A stretch of DNA of 64,000 nt from Bugulina stolonifera (Eukaryota; Bryozoa; Gymnolaemata; Cheilostomatida; Bugulidae): contig OW285191.1 in assembly GCA_935421135.1 (NCBI GenBank), positions 11,969,700 to 12,033,699 of the forward strand, written 5' to 3'. The position numbers and the translations under genes were made by a program. Shown one piece after another: positions 34,944 to 47,100 of the stretch (position 1 is its first letter; the number at the start of each line of letters is the position of its first letter). The notes beneath the pieces were generated by a model, which was not told the DNA's origin, made no database searches, and worked only from the letters and a program-made list of their open reading frames with translations.

Positions 34944-37900
34944 TTATCTACCAGATAGATAGTTGACATCACATACCACCATCGTGTCAATAACTGAGCC
35001 AATCAAAAGCTTCTTCTTAGTGTATATAGCTACAGTAGAAGCCTGGATGAGAGAAGTATCATCTACAAACACGGATTCAACTTCAGCAGTACCTAGAGGG
35101 TCCTTCACTCTTATTACCTACAATGAGAGAATGTTAACAGTTGGGCAACATGTTATTTTCACAGTTTAGTTGCCCAGTTGACTACAAGTGAGGGAAGATA
35201 ATTCCAACATGCTGGTGATTTACTGCTATCATTGGGTCGCCTAGTAGATAGTCACTGATTGGATAATGATGATGGATAGTTGGGACACAGTAGATAACAC
35301 ATGTAAAATATATGTGGTAGATAGTGATAATAAACTATTATCATATACATAGCCACCTGAGTATCAGGTTAAAGCATGTGACAAGGGCACAAAATAGAAC
35401 TAGTAATAGTAGCACGGCAGTGATACAACTACAAATATAGATATGAGTACATTACACAAGACGCACAAACTTTTCATACAGCTATATAGTACAGTGAGAT
35501 AAGAGAGAAACTAATAGTAAAGCCAACCTCCTAGTAGACAAGTAAATATATAATCTTACTGTAGAGTGACACTTTAGTTTATCAGGGTGAGCTATGTAGT
35601 CCACTGCATCCTGTAGTATATTCTGACAACCTATCCACAAATCTCCAGTTGCATCTAACTTGATATTATCTAAACTTCCGATGGAAACAGGGATGCTCTG
35701 TAATAACCAATAATATTTAGTAAATGCTGGAGGTAAGGGTATTGACTTAGAGCTGTTTGTCCCACTTCCCAGTACAATTAACCTAATCCATAACACAGAT
35801 TGAAATAAACTAATAATTAAATGGGAGGGGTAGGCACATCGTACATTTAAAAAGAGTACATTCAGGGTTAGAGTTGTTTATGGTGGCTGGCATGCAAAGT
35901 CTCATTAATGATAAAATAATGTGATGGAACATACATGTAATTTACCTGTGTAGCTAATGTATGAACTACTTACTTTGTGATACTGTAGAGAGCCATCAGA
36001 CTTTTTTGTAAAGATTTGAACAGCACCTTTGGTAGCTACATAAACATACCTAAAATAAACATGGTATATTATATTACACAATATCACAATAACACTAATG
36101 TATGTTTATTTAGTTTTGCTATTTAGTAAGATACTACGTAATCATGAAGCATGTAAGCATGAAACAGGTGGTTCAAACCTAACATAGATGTACTGTTATA
36201 ATTTTTTTTAGAGAATCAATATTTTTCTAGTATCAACATCACTAACAATTTCCATCATAACAAAAAGACAACGTGCTATATTTTCAATTATTGATTGGAC
36301 GAGAACATGGGCACTTTCACCCACCTGTAGAACCTATCAGCATAACTCACTTGCCGTCACCTGTCATCCCATTAGGAAATGACAGTCCACTAGCTGCTAC
36401 CATGTAATCATCTCCATTCACATATATTACATTTGAAGCCATTATCCCATATAGAATAAATTCTAGATTAGCTGAAATCTTATCTCTAAATCTAGCTTGC
36501 AGTATGTTAGTAACATAGAAACTGTCTTCACTTGCTAATTCTACACTGTTGATGCTGTAAAATAGGACATAGGATGTTACATGTATGCCTGAAGAATGTG
36601 TATTAGAACACAGTATGCAGGTAGTAGGCAGACTTGCCAAGCCATGCACTGGTGAAAATCAGGGAGATTCTGCATTTCACTGAAGGCCTTAGTATAAAAA
36701 TTGAGTATAAAATCAAGTAGTCCTGAGTAGAACAAGGGATACTTGGCAAGTGCTACTAAAGAACAGCCATTGCCTAGTGGTCAGTGTGGACTTCCAATGA
36801 GGAGAGCCTGAGATAGAATCTCATCAGGTCAGGACCTCTGGTGGTGTTAGAGAGTGAATCCTAAGCCCACTTCTGTCTACATGCTTCCTATTTCACCCAT
36901 GGGTATTTATATGCCATTGACTGCAAGGCTGAGTTACTTTCATTAATCTCTTCCAAATAGATCTTGAGGATTTTATTTTTCTCAACACCAGTTAGATTAT
37001 TCTACTTGACCATATAAATATTTATTGTATTTATATATATAAATAATACTTACTTCCTCATGTACTCCTCATTCTCGTATATCTTAGTAAGTGTTAGAGT
37101 TTTCTTCCCATCATACAGAAACCTTCCCACAGATTCAGGCATGTGCAGAACAATGAATACAGATACAGACTCTGAAACCAAAGAGAGTGAAAAGTTGATT
37201 AACACAATAATGATAAAGGAATGCAATATTAACAGCAACCGTTTCCATCCGATAGTACTAATATGCCAAATAGAAAGAATAAATCCCGATATCTAAGGTG
37301 AAATAAGTCTTATAGAACGTCCAAGTGCCGAGCTGCACTTACACCTGACCCAGAAGTTAGTTAGGCTAAAAGTGGAGATATATTGTCAAGTAATGGGATC
37401 CTACGAACGACAAAGATCTGGTTTGTATTAATAACTCAATGAGACCCCACAAGGATACCCAGAATTGCACTTAGTGAGGCCATATCAGGGTACTCACTGT
37501 TCTCATGCACCCAATGACCAACACCATGAGGTTCGAAGTTACGGCCAGCCGGCCACCCTTTAATATCCAGTCTCTCAACTGAATCGAACCCCTTGTTGGT
37601 GTCCATAACATAGATCGCACCTTCCACTACATTCTTAGAATAGTCATAATCTTCTTGGAAACCTTGAAGACCCTGCAAGTAGGACATCCGCTTAATCTGT
37701 TCCCATCAACCATATTAGATGTAGATTAAGCTACCAACAACACAGAGTACAGGTGTATTTCATATTACATAATAATTCTAAACTTACAGATGTGATTAGA
37801 ACTTTTCCAGAAGGTAGCATGGTCATGTCTTCAGATCCCTTGGTAACTATACGTGTTATACAAACATAACAGTATACAGCTACATGGCTAGACGAAACAT

Positions 37901-39217
37901 CAATGGCATTACCGAATATATACTTCTATCACTCTACTACCAATAATGCTACTTCACTTAAAATAGAACATTAGTGTAATTCTGCTAACTCGTGGTGCGA
38001 TCATAATTGTATGCAGAGAGTATATCAACTTACCAAGTCCCTGTACCACATGGCATTCCCCTGGATAGTGCTTGAAAATTTCATTACCATAGCTTCTTGC
38101 TATATAGCTACAAAACCAATATAGAATTACATTATGTATTTTGGCTCCATATCTACGCTGTTGCCCATTAATCAATCAATAAATCAATTATTTGAAAAAC
38201 CAAAAAAATTGGTGCCAAACTCTACCCCTCAAAGAGAGAACATCAACATGAATATGCAGCCATACTTGCCAAGGAGCAGGAGCAAAAGATCTGGACTTTT
38301 TGGCTCAAAATCCTTGGACAAGCACCAGAATCCCTGGACATAATATTAATAATAATAATATCCGTGGCTGCCCAATAGCAGAGCTAATCAAGGGGCCACC
38401 ACGGCTCCTAGAGCTGGATATTATTAGAGTTCAACATGGCACAGAGGGAAAACCTTCGGGACGAAAACCTCTAGCTCATTGGCGGGACTCGAACTCACGT
38501 CCTTGCAGATAACTTGCGCCATTGCTGCAAGATCAGAGTGACTAGCGCTAGACCACTTGGCCACCAACATCTAGCTTGGGTATACATTATTTGAAGGAAA
38601 CTTATCACTGAAAAGAATCAAATTATCAATTTTAGTGTTATTTAATGGCTTGTAAGATATTTTCTTCAATGTAAATGACTTATTCTAGGTTGTATCTTGT
38701 GTTTTATGAGGTTTGGTAAAATTTTCACCCTACATAAAAAATCAGGACAGCTGAAAAATTAGTAGGGACAGGCTCAAAAACCAGGGGGTCTCCTGACAAA
38801 ATCTGGACACTTGGCAAGTATGCATGCAGCACTCCGCAGTAATGAATGACTACCAACAGTAAAGTACTAATGCATTGATGATTAAGTTAGTACTATAGTA
38901 GTAATAGTTATAGTGTAATACTAATAATTGCACATAATACAATATAAAACTAGTACAATCATAATTTTTATGACGTTAGCGAGTGGCGAGACAGTCACTC
39001 AATGATTGAATATCACTATTGAATGACTGTACTTAACTCACTACTGCAATATCATATCTGTATTGTTTTGTACATGGTCATGAAGTAGCTAGCGCACAAA
39101 ACTCAATACTTTAACTTTAAACTACTCAGAACTTAGGCTAACTTACAAAAGTTTGCCAAACCGTAACAAAACCAGCGTAGCTAGGCTAACACAAAATACT
39201 TTTAAATAAATATTCAT
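34944..39217 (-). CDS. Paraoxonase-like lactonase, gene A of a tandem pair (9 exons, 362 aa)
   Basis: Exons in transcript order: 39217-39147, 38107-38034, 37846-37788, 37672-37498, 37171-37054, 36554-36351, 36049-35974, 35697-35560, 35117-34944. Exon 1 encodes MNIYLKVFCVSLATLVLLRF, a hydrophobic anchor like the retained signal of vertebrate PONs. Alignment with human PON1 (355 aa) is almost gap-free: C42, E54-D55 (GSEDM), H117 (FEPHGV), H136 (IVLH), N168, N227 (FPNGM), D269-N270 (SLDNIKLD) and C354. Calcium ligand D169 is Ser here, and PON1 H285 is Gln (WIGCQ). The scaffold and most calcium ligands are kept, so a calcium-bound propeller is likely, but substrate range may differ from PON1. Intron 1 contains a hAT-like element with a SINE inside it; intron 5 contains two short elements. 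Confidence 0.92.
36629..36753. mobile_element. Short inverted-repeat element, family B (CTTGCCAAG ends)
   Basis: CAGACTTGCCAAG at the left is mirrored by CTTGGCAAGTGCT at the right. AATCAGGGAGATTC just inside the left end also occurs in the element at 62441-62765. No clear target duplication remains. It lies in intron 5 of paraoxonase gene A, between exons 36351-36554 and 37054-37171. Confidence 0.55.
36768..36940 (+). mobile_element. Candidate tRNA-derived SINE, a second type
   Basis: TTGCCTAGTGG resembles an A box and AGATAGAATCTC, about 45 bases later, a decayed B box. A non-tRNA body containing CCCATGGGTATTTATATGCC follows. Only one copy is seen, so the call rests on the two promoter-like boxes. 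Confidence 0.4.
38261..38822. mobile_element. hAT-like element of family B, interrupted by a SINE
   Basis: Perfect 13-base terminal inverted repeats, CATACTTGCCAAG and CTTGGCAAGTATG. The flanks are TATGCAGC (38253-38260) and CATGCAGC (38823-38830), an 8-base duplication with one mismatch. A minus-strand SINE (38345-38566) is inserted in it. Both end regions align with the ends of the larger element at 50843-52205 in opposite orientation. It lies in intron 1 of paraoxonase gene A and is non-coding. Confidence 0.8.
38345..38566 (-). mobile_element. tRNA-derived SINE, copy 2 (nested)
   Basis: On the minus strand it starts GGTGGCCAAGTGGTCTAGCG, has the B box GAGTTCGAGTCCCGCC, and ends in an ATT-repeat tail. 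It is alignable along its length to copy 1 at 22577-22821 with scattered substitutions, and lacks about 25 bases near the tail. It lies within the hAT-like element 38261-38822 and must be younger than it. Confidence 0.85.
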
Positions 39218-40572
39218 GCTCTGTTTTCTGTGTGAAAGCAAATGAATGCTGTACTAGGCACTTGTGCAGCATCTACCCAGTGGTGTCAAGCGTGAATAAA
39301 GAAGCACAGGAAGTTATTGATACAGTTGACACCCAACTCAATCAAGGGAATACAATGAGGGTATGAAATACAACTAGAGGTTGTCCTCTCTCTACCGATC
39401 TTTCTAAATAGATCGAGAAAGGACAACTTCCAATTATGATCAACTGACAAGCGCCCTTGCTAAAATCATTCAATTTGAGTCATACAGTCAACGACCACAG
39501 AATTTATGGTTCATATACCTTTGATGTTAGGCAATGCAAAAGACCATAAATATTAGCCAAAAGAGCCACCTTTGGCAAATATACAGAATGCAGCAATAGA
39601 TAATACATGTACTGAGCACATCAGTATTTGCTATACTGTACTATCATTCTTAGCCAACAAAATGAGACTGAGAGTGTGTTGTTGACCAAATCTTTTGGGG
39701 AGACTCATAATAGCTCTCATGCGAATTTACCTGCCTTGGGTTAACTGGAACAGGAGCTACTTTTTCAGTCATGTTGTTACAAAGACTTGGTATTATTGCC
39801 TGCTACTCTTAGCCAGAGCACACACTGTATACTCCTGTATAACCACGCTTAGCAACTCTCAATGTGTGTTGTGCTCGGCAGTTGATTCTGATATTCAGCA
39901 ATGTTTATATTAGTTCATCATAGAAGGATTGGAGCAAGGAGTTGGTTGAAGTATGTACACAGTGTACTGCTACACAACAGACCTATCAGCAAATGAACAT
40001 ACAGATGTCAAAACACTTCTTGTTCATGCAACCATTCATTCGTTGTTTTCTCCTTTCTGTGCTCCTTGTCCCCTTTTATCTATTGTCATTTCTTTTTAGA
40101 AAAGGCTAAATCTTTAGTTTTCAGGCATATTTGTTATCACAATTTCATTATTAAATTTGATAAAAACTATATATTATAATATACATGTACTATGTACATG
40201 TATGTATTAGAATTGTTTGGATAGAGCTCTGTGCACATTTTAATTCTAGAATATATAATTGTTACACGACGTTATAGTTTTCTTCATTTACCCCTTGGTC
40301 AGTTCAATACAATAACAAATACTATTGTAAACACAAGCACATGTACTAGAAACAATAATAGTATGTATATAAAAGCATCCACTCTCTGATCAGAGAGAGG
40401 ACAACTTCACCTCCAAACATTGTCATACTGTTGGCCAAATAATATACTATGTAGTTGCATGAATGCCAAAGTAATAATATGTATACTGGTAGTACATATA
40501 TAAGTAGTGATTGCATATTCTCAGTGCACTACCAACTGTTACTCAGTAGATATCTTGCTTCTGTTATTCCCA
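39218..40572. other. Spacer between paraoxonase gene A and the secreted-protein gene
   Basis: It holds the promoter of paraoxonase gene A and the 3' flank of the upstream minus-strand gene. Two copies of the recurring hairpin motif (about 39377-39432 and 40380-40408) are present. I see no gene. Confidence 0.4.
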
Positions 40573-43087
40573 CTAGATGTATTTGTTCAGTAGGGCTACC
40601 TTCTCTTCATTAAGAGGAGCAATATCCGCAGGTTGAGGGGATATGAATGAAGAGTCTTTTAGATCCTCTATTACCACCACACCAGAGTACATGATCTTAT
40701 CACCAAAGGCTGCATTAGCTGATACTCCAAAAATATCCTGGAATAGTAATAGGAATTTATACCTCACCATAACTGACTTGTTATAAATAATTATATGTAC
40801 TACGTAATATATTACTCATTATTTCTATGTTCTGTGACTCTGTGAAAGACTTCCTCCAGGAGAACTGGAATAGCACAAGCACTGTATTTAAAATAGAACA
40901 TTATCAAATAACATAGTGAACTAGAGAAAGAGCTGAGTGTATAGTAGATACCTTGTTTGCCCACTCTATGGGCTCCTCAGTAACGTGGTGCCGCTGGTAG
41001 TAGAATGCTGCCCCTGAAGTATGTGCTGCAGTCTGTGGGTGGATGATAGGAACTAATACGTCTCCAAGTGATGCTGATAGTGTCATTGCGTCAACATTTA
41101 TCAGATGAGTAGTCTCATTCCGGAAGCACGTGTCATTGTTAAAGTGCTACATATAAAAATGATGTCACTATACGAGCAATTATGTTATGGTGTTATGCCA
41201 TTCAGAATCTCTACTCCTCAAAGCAATTTGAAAAATTTTTAAAATATGTATATTGGCCACGCAACCGTTCGAATTTGTTGAAGTGAGTTACAGAGCTGTC
41301 CGATGAAACCTCTTTTGATAGATAATTTCACTGGTTAGATAACATACAACGAATATTATGCACATTTATATAAAAATTTGTTACAAAACAACTTGTAATG
41401 TGTTCGAGTGCTAAAATCAAAGCACCCAATAAAAGAATAAACATTTGAGAAGTTGAAAATACTTGAATTCATCATTATACGATATTTGAGAGTCATCTCC
41501 CCTCTTACCTCTTTGATGTCTGCGAAGAGACTCTGCATTTGAATCCATATTTGGTAGTGGCTGATGTCATCCTCATGGAAGATAAAGAGAAAGGCTATGG
41601 TATCATTGTCATATGGTAAACTCATGTGTCTCCCTTTCTCTCCTGGATAGTTGATCATAACATCGCTGTTATAATCTCCAACCTGTTATACACATAAACA
41701 TTAGTATTTGTATATACATGTATGTAGATATGAGTTACCTGACGTCATGCACATGTACAGCTTCCTGCTTGCTTCTTTGTTAGATCTAACAAAGAAGCAA
41801 GCAAGAAGAACTGGCGTAATGATAACAACACCAACATGTCATAATGCTCTCATGATGTGTTACACACTCGTACAGGGTAATTAGTAGTTATCCTATCTTG
41901 ACATGAAAGCAAGAATGAGAGGACAACTTTAAATATAGTTCTAGAAGAGCGCTAGGTGATAGGCAATACAGTAGCCCTTGCCATGTGTTACAATTATTAT
42001 TAGCAACCATGTTACTATGCCAAGGTCTTCTATTACTAGAGTTATCAAATGATTAAAAGTGCATGAAAACAAGTTTAAATAACAAATATTGTTTGGCATA
42101 AACAAAAAGTTGTTTTGAATATATCAAAAGTGCTGTCGCAGGGCGACACCGCCTTGTCATCTCCAAATCACTCACTCGACCTTGGATCGAATATCAATGG
42201 CTACATGCAAACATGTATTTATATCTACTATCTATCTATAACATATATCTACAGCCTACTTACTTTAAAAGGGAAGGCTGCCATCTTGTAGCTGGACGCA
42301 GTGTTATTGATGTAGTTTGAAACCGAATCCAACCTGCAAAAGTATAAATAATGTAGAACCGAATACAACATGTACTTAATAATAGTATTTGAATATGTTA
42401 TCAGTCATTTACATACACACGTTACAAAGTTTCCTTCTACAAGATTATTTATTGAGAAATGAGAGGCTCATGAGAGATAACCATAATAGGTGATGATAAG
42501 AAAATAATGCAAGCCCTAGCTTCGTGTTCAGAGTTTAAATTTTAGATGTACGGATCTTAAACAATCATTGACAACAACTCTAACGCTAGCAAGAGACCTC
42601 TAGAGACTAGAATCATGCTAATTTGACACTTACACTGGTGTTCATATAAGACTGTACTATAAGCTTAGAAGACAGTGCTAGTTGATTTGAGGGTAAGAAA
42701 AAGGGATTCATTAATTGCATTATGAGCAAAACCATCTCTGAATACTACATGTATATTACAATAAAATTCCACATTTGTGCTGTGGGCCAAGGAACCATTT
42801 ACAATAACAGGACAAGACTTCACTGGTGGGAAAGTAGCTCAATTAGAGAATTCAGAAGAAAGTAACCAGAAAAACTATTTAGTAATACTAGCTAGTGTAT
42901 CGGCATACGTACCCACAGTTGTAGATACCTGCACTGTACAAAGCCAAATTAATGGCCAGGACAAGATCCTACAAAATAAAAGTACAAATAAAATAGCAAC
43001 TACAGTTTGGAAATATTCAATGTACATGCACTAGACAAGATAATTATTTGGAATACTTACCATACAAATAAATGCAAGCTTGAACAT
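40573..43087 (-). CDS. Small secreted protein of unknown family (6 exons, 228 aa)
   Basis: Exons in transcript order: 43087-43061, 42968-42913, 42333-42264, 41682-41509, 41146-40952, 40737-40573. All six junctions have GT/AG borders and the phases close (0, 2, 0, 0, 0). The N-terminus, MFKLAFICMDLVLAINLALY, is a convincing signal peptide with likely cleavage near residue 22. The mature part has two potential N-glycosylation sites close together (NNT and NET) and only two cysteines, one near the N-terminus (NCG) and one at TCFRNE. The core contains aromatic-rich segments such as TIAFLFIFHEDD and SGAAFYYQRHH. The C-terminus is acidic and Pro-containing, without a membrane segment or anchor signal. 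I do not recognise the family and name no function. It stands upstream of the paraoxonase pair on the same strand, but nothing links them beyond position. Confidence 0.72.
41766..41803. repeat. Perfect 38-bp palindrome
   Basis: TGCTTGCTTCTTTGTTAGA is followed with no spacer by its exact reverse complement, centred on GATC at 41783-41786. It lies in intron 3 of the secreted-protein gene. Confidence 0.95.
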
Positions 43088-44122
43088 GGTTGGCTTCCTT
43101 GGTTGCCTGTAGAGTACACACTTTCCTCCACAAACTGTTGACGAGAACTGTTTAGTGAAACATATTCATCTGCTACCAATAACACAAACTAGCTTCTGAT
43201 TGGTCACCCTTGATGATGTGAGCTCCCAGGGTGAACCTCCATTGCACCAAATACTGGACTTTGATTGATGTGAATACTAACTATAATTATTATCAATGTA
43301 AACAAACACTAATAGCAGAGTGAGGCAATGGTCAGCCCACTAACTTACATGTACATTCATATCATCATATTCATATTATATTTACTATATTACAATTTGG
43401 GAGCACATAAGATGTCATAGAACACACCATTTCAATTTTAGAAAAACAGAACATCAAAGGTGGGTATGGTTGGTAGCCTTGTTGGCCAAGAGTCATTTTT
43501 CCATGCCAATTATGAACAATAATAACATGCTTGCTTTTCATGGTATCAACTACTTAGTTCATGCTTCAACATCATGTCAATTACCACTGCAAGCACCTGC
43601 TTGCATGTTGTTAAAATAGTGCTGGCCAATATACATGTACATGTAAATACTAGTTGGAAAACCAGATAGACCTTGTAGTAGGTAAGTGTTACTATTTATT
43701 GCACCTATTATATATAACATTACATTACACTGCTGATGATAACTACACTGACCCTTGTGACTTTGTCTATATAAATAAAACATACAATGCCAAGTCTCTG
43801 AATGCAGGTACAAATGCACCACAGGAATATCTAAAAGGGCAAAACGCAATGATATTATATTAAAAATCCATTCTAATAAGTCCCAATATAAATATGAGCA
43901 GGTGATTATAAATTACATGGATTGATTTATACCAAATAATAATTAGTCCAGGAAAGTTCAAATAGTGGTGAAACTAGGCTATGGAAAATAAACAAACAAT
44001 ATAACTAAGATAAAATAATTAAATATGTACACATTATTTTGTTTATTTACATATTAATACTGAAGTTTACATGCTTACAGTATTCCATTGGCAGAGTAAA
44101 GCTGTAAGGTCTTCAGGTAGCT
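43088..44122. other. Spacer between the secreted-protein gene and HMMR
   Basis: Both flanking genes are on the minus strand. TTTATT at 44042-44047 (AATAAA on the minus strand) is the likely HMMR poly(A) signal, about 76 bases past its stop. CTACAG just upstream of the secreted-protein ATG may be a 3' splice site of a 5' UTR intron. No further gene is seen. Confidence 0.45.
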
Positions 44123-47100
44123 CTATGCATCTGCGGAGTTGAATGCTGTAAAAAACAATATCCTCTAGATGTCAATGTATGCCACATTACATTGTTTAAA
44201 TGTCAGTGTATGTTGCATAACATGATCTAGAAGTCAGTGTATGCCACAAAACATCATCTAGATGTCGGTGTATGTTACATGACAATAAAGGTGTTCAGGC
44301 ACTTAATGCGTAAACTCCGTAAACATCTCAGTTTAGTGAGTACAATAGGGAATTTAAAGTGAATACGGAGTTGCTCCCTCTTACTTGCAAACCACGAAAG
44401 GAGACAATTTCTAATCTATAATGAACTGATAAAAACATACTTTTAAGAGGTGTTCTGTCTTGATTCTCCTCATCTCCATGCTGGAAGGCCTTAGATGGAT
44501 CAAATTTTCTCCTCACCTGATGCTGCAGGAGTTGTTTCCTCAACTTACTTTCACTACTGCGTAGAGTCATGATTTCCTGAAACCAGAGATGGAACTGAGC
44601 TAAGATATAACGTACTTGTGTTAGTAACTAGTACATGTTACTAGTTCCTAGTACCTAGCTATGCTACTAGCTAGTAACACATAGCTATCCTACTAGTTAG
44701 CAACACATAGCTATGCTACTAGCTAGTAACACATAGCTATCCTGCTAGTTAGCAACACATAGCTATGCTACTAGCTAGTAACACATAGCTATGCTACTAC
44801 TCTATGACATAGTCACCTGTTTTAGCTGCAGGTTCTCTTCACTGATCTGGTTGATTCTCCGAATCTTCTGTCTCTGATTCTGGTGGCCGAGTAGCTTGGC
44901 ACACTCCTGAGTAGCCTTAGCTGCCTCAGATGCCCAGTTTCTACTCTGACCTTCCAATAACTTCTTCTCAAGGTCAAACGCATCTAACTGCTCCTGCGGG
45001 TTATAAAAAGAGATTATTTAATCACTACGTAATCACCCATAAACAACATTCTAATGCTTAAGTTACTATGCACTCGTCGTCTCGCATCTGCTTAGCTATA
45101 ATGCATGTTACATAATATGACATATTTTATCAAAATGACAATCTCTTGTCTCCATGATAACAGATAAACAGACAAAACAGTTACTCGCAGTGCACGCTAT
45201 GTCATAAAACAGAGTCACCTCACCTTGAATGGAGCTATCTTATCTTCCAACTCCTTATACAGTTTCTGAACTTTATCAGCTTTCAAGAGAGCAGCATCTC
45301 GCTCTTCTCTTAGACTAGATGTGAGTTGAGCGAGCCTATCCTCACTATCCCTGCAAACAAAGTGATACTAATGACACGCGAACTATCATCTATAAACACT
45401 TCAGTTATACAGCACAACCCATCCACTAGAGAGGAGTAGTAGGTAGACTGCTACTTCCTCACCAATTGTGGACGACTAGTTGGTACTAGATGCCTCACTC
45501 AACTGGATAATCTAATACAGGCCACTGAGCCATTTCCCTGAACAGGAGGAGGGTCAGTTGGTATGACTACTGGCAAAGCTCCAGCCAATAGATAACACAT
45601 TACAGACATTCAACAAATCTTATACGTACTTGACATGTTGGTTAGCAGACGCTAGTTGTGTCTGGAGAGATACGATGTTGGTTGAGTATTGCTCTGTGAG
45701 TGCCTCTGTTCTAGCCTGCTGTTGTTTGACCTCTTCTGCTAGATCCACATTCTTAACCTCTAGTTCTTTGACTTTAGTGCGAGCGTCTGCTAACTGCACC
45801 TCATACTTGGCAGTGTGTTCTTTCTCTTTCTTCATTAAACTATAAGGATATTTGAACAGTGATCATGCACAACAAGAACTACTACAAAAACTGCTACTAC
45901 TGCTGCTACTACTACTACTACTACTACTGCTGCTACTACTACTACTGCTACTACTGCTGCTACTACTACTACTGCTACTACTGCTGCTACTACTACTGCT
46001 ACTATACATGTACCACCACTGCCAACACCTCAACCACCACATAATTATTACCCAGAAATAATATCCTCCATTCCAGCCAGCTGATGTTTCACAGATTTCA
46101 GGTCATCTAACTTGGCAGACATCAGATTGTTTAGATCCAAGAGTTCTTCTATTTTACCTTCTTTTCTGCGTGACAGATACAGGTAAATCATTAGTGATTG
46201 AATTGTATGCTATTTGTGCTATACACAAGAATGTATACACCACAACTTATAGGATGAGAATGCATTGCATGTACATGTACATGTACATGCAAAGAAAAAG
46301 ACTTGGCATGGCTTCATTTAAATTCCTGATAAAGATCAATTTCCAAAACCATCTTATCATGTAGAAATCATGAACCTTTATCATAAGTCTCACAGGAATA
46401 AAATTAATCAGAATGTGGTGCTGAGTTCACCAAACACGCGGCCATACAGTGAACATGTTATACATGTATACACACATATCTACATACTGTTTCACAACGC
46501 CTTGGAGAGATTTGGCTAGCTCAAATTTCTTAACTAGCTCAATCTTCTCCTCTTTCAACTTTTCAATAAGACTCTGTAGTTCCTCAATCTTGTCCCGTGA
46601 ACTCTGATTGGATGATTGCAGCTGTTCATTTTCAGTCATTGTCTTGTCATTGGCTAGTTTGAGGCTAGCTAGCTGTTCTGCAAGTGCTTCCAGGGAAGTG
46701 CTAGTAGATGTTACCTAGTAAAATGCCCGATGATAATATGTAACATAATACATAGAAATTCTGCTAGATATATGTCAGGGTAACGCAGGTGACCGTAGAA
46801 GGCTACAACACAGAAACATCCTACAAAATTAAACCTAGAACCTTTTGAACTCATCACAATATTATTGACTTAGATTGTTAGTGGTAAAAATATATCATGA
46901 CATAATCTGCTATCATTGGTCTGTGTAATAGCCAGTGCCCCATAGCATCTGTAGTGTCTGAACACTCAACTGATAGTGCTGTAGACAAGAGAGAAATTCA
47001 CTACCTGTTGCTCTAGCTGATGCTGCCTATGAGTAGAGTCAGCGTGTATTCCCTCCCACTCTGATATAGCTCTTTCCAGCTGTGTAATGGTGGTTTTGAG

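Noticed and set aside
45852..46061. Plus-strand open frames of poly-leucine and poly-tyrosine/cysteine
   Set aside because: They are translations of the CTA/CTG triplet repeat in HMMR intron 9.
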